From assembly GCA_900316925.1 (NCBI GenBank), contig ONEU01000075.1, forward strand, positions 1-5,712: a DNA stretch of 5,712 bases, in the 5' to 3' direction. Below, in pieces: positions 5,671 through 5,712 of this stretch. Below the pieces are notes generated by a model that was not told the origin of the DNA, ran no database searches, and saw only the letters and a program-made list of their open reading frames with translations. Made by a program: the position numbers and the translations under genes. Position 1 is the stretch's first letter. Each line of letters starts with the position of its first letter. The stretch comes from an uncultured Eubacteriales bacterium. GTDB lineage: Bacteria; Bacillota; Clostridia; Oscillospirales; Acutalibacteraceae.

Positions 5671-5701
5671 GCACCGTACGTACGGGTCTCGTATACGGCG
5701 C
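5671..5701 (-). ncRNA. Group II intron domain V (catalytic hairpin)
   Basis: GCGCCGTA (5701-5694) pairs with TACGGTGC (5678-5671) with one G-U pair, forming the lower helix. TACG (5693-5690) pairs with CGTA (5684-5681) above it, leaving CG (5680-5679) as the two-base bulge expected on the 3' side and AGACC as the loop. The triad at positions 2-4 is CGC. The hairpin is 31 bases long, slightly shorter than the usual 34. Confidence 0.82.
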
Positions 5702-5712
5702 TACATGAATAC

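Larger units (their letters stand above)
5629..5712 (-). mobile_element. Group II intron, 3' end (domains V and VI); rest lies beyond the window
   Basis: Group II introns are self-splicing ribozymes that spread by reverse transcription. Read on the minus strand, domain V (5701-5671) and domain VI (5667-5632) follow each other as required, and the intron ends in AT at 5630-5629. Domain VI has one bulged adenosine at 5635, seven bases from the proposed 3' splice site, where the branch point belongs. Domain V begins GCGCCGTATAC and ends GTACGTACGGTGC, very close to known bacterial domain V sequences. A CGC triad in place of AGC is a feature I associate with class IIC, which usually inserts behind terminators. 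The reverse transcriptase gene, if present, should lie upstream in domain IV outside the window. The orientation matches the downstream operon, and the insertion lies in the intergenic region before its promoter. Confidence 0.85.

Overview
The window looks like chromosome of a Gram-positive anaerobe of the Bacillota (Clostridia or a relative). This rests on protein style (Xer recombinase, a Bacillota-type RluA paralogue, a TipAS-like domain), strong GGAGG-type ribosome binding sites and an extended TATAAT promoter. No marker gene fixes the species, so the assignment is an inference.

Left part (1-1185): the 3' part of a Xer-type tyrosine recombinase gene runs rightward off the left edge and ends at a strong intrinsic terminator. 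The spacer after it holds a perfect 28-base palindrome at 1016-1043 with the 11-6-11 layout of a Xer/dif recombination site, a smaller inverted repeat beside it, a short startless open stretch, and a second terminator hairpin between the two converging transcription units.

Middle and right (1186-5573): six leftward genes with short gaps or overlaps form one probable operon. In transcription order they are an RluA-family pseudouridine synthase, a stand-alone TipAS-like ligand-binding domain, a GNAT acetyltransferase, an iron-type alcohol dehydrogenase, a broken gene for a small membrane-anchored protein, and an UlaG/YtkL-like metallo-beta-lactamase-fold hydrolase. The broken gene carries three one-base expansions, each in a homopolymer, and can be rebuilt to 228 residues. 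The products do not form an obvious single pathway. RNA modification leads the operon, followed by small-molecule sensing, acetylation and redox functions.

Right edge (5601-5712): an extended -10 promoter drives the operon. Directly upstream, on the same strand, lie domains V and VI of a group II intron with a visible bulged branch-point adenosine and a CGC triad in domain V. Its body and any reverse transcriptase gene lie beyond the window. The intron's last base is also the first base of the operon's weak -35 hexamer, so the insertion sits exactly at the promoter edge.

The most notable observations are the palindromic dif/lox-like site next to a complete set of Xer catalytic residues, and the intron end abutting the promoter. 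No fully new multi-gene system is visible.
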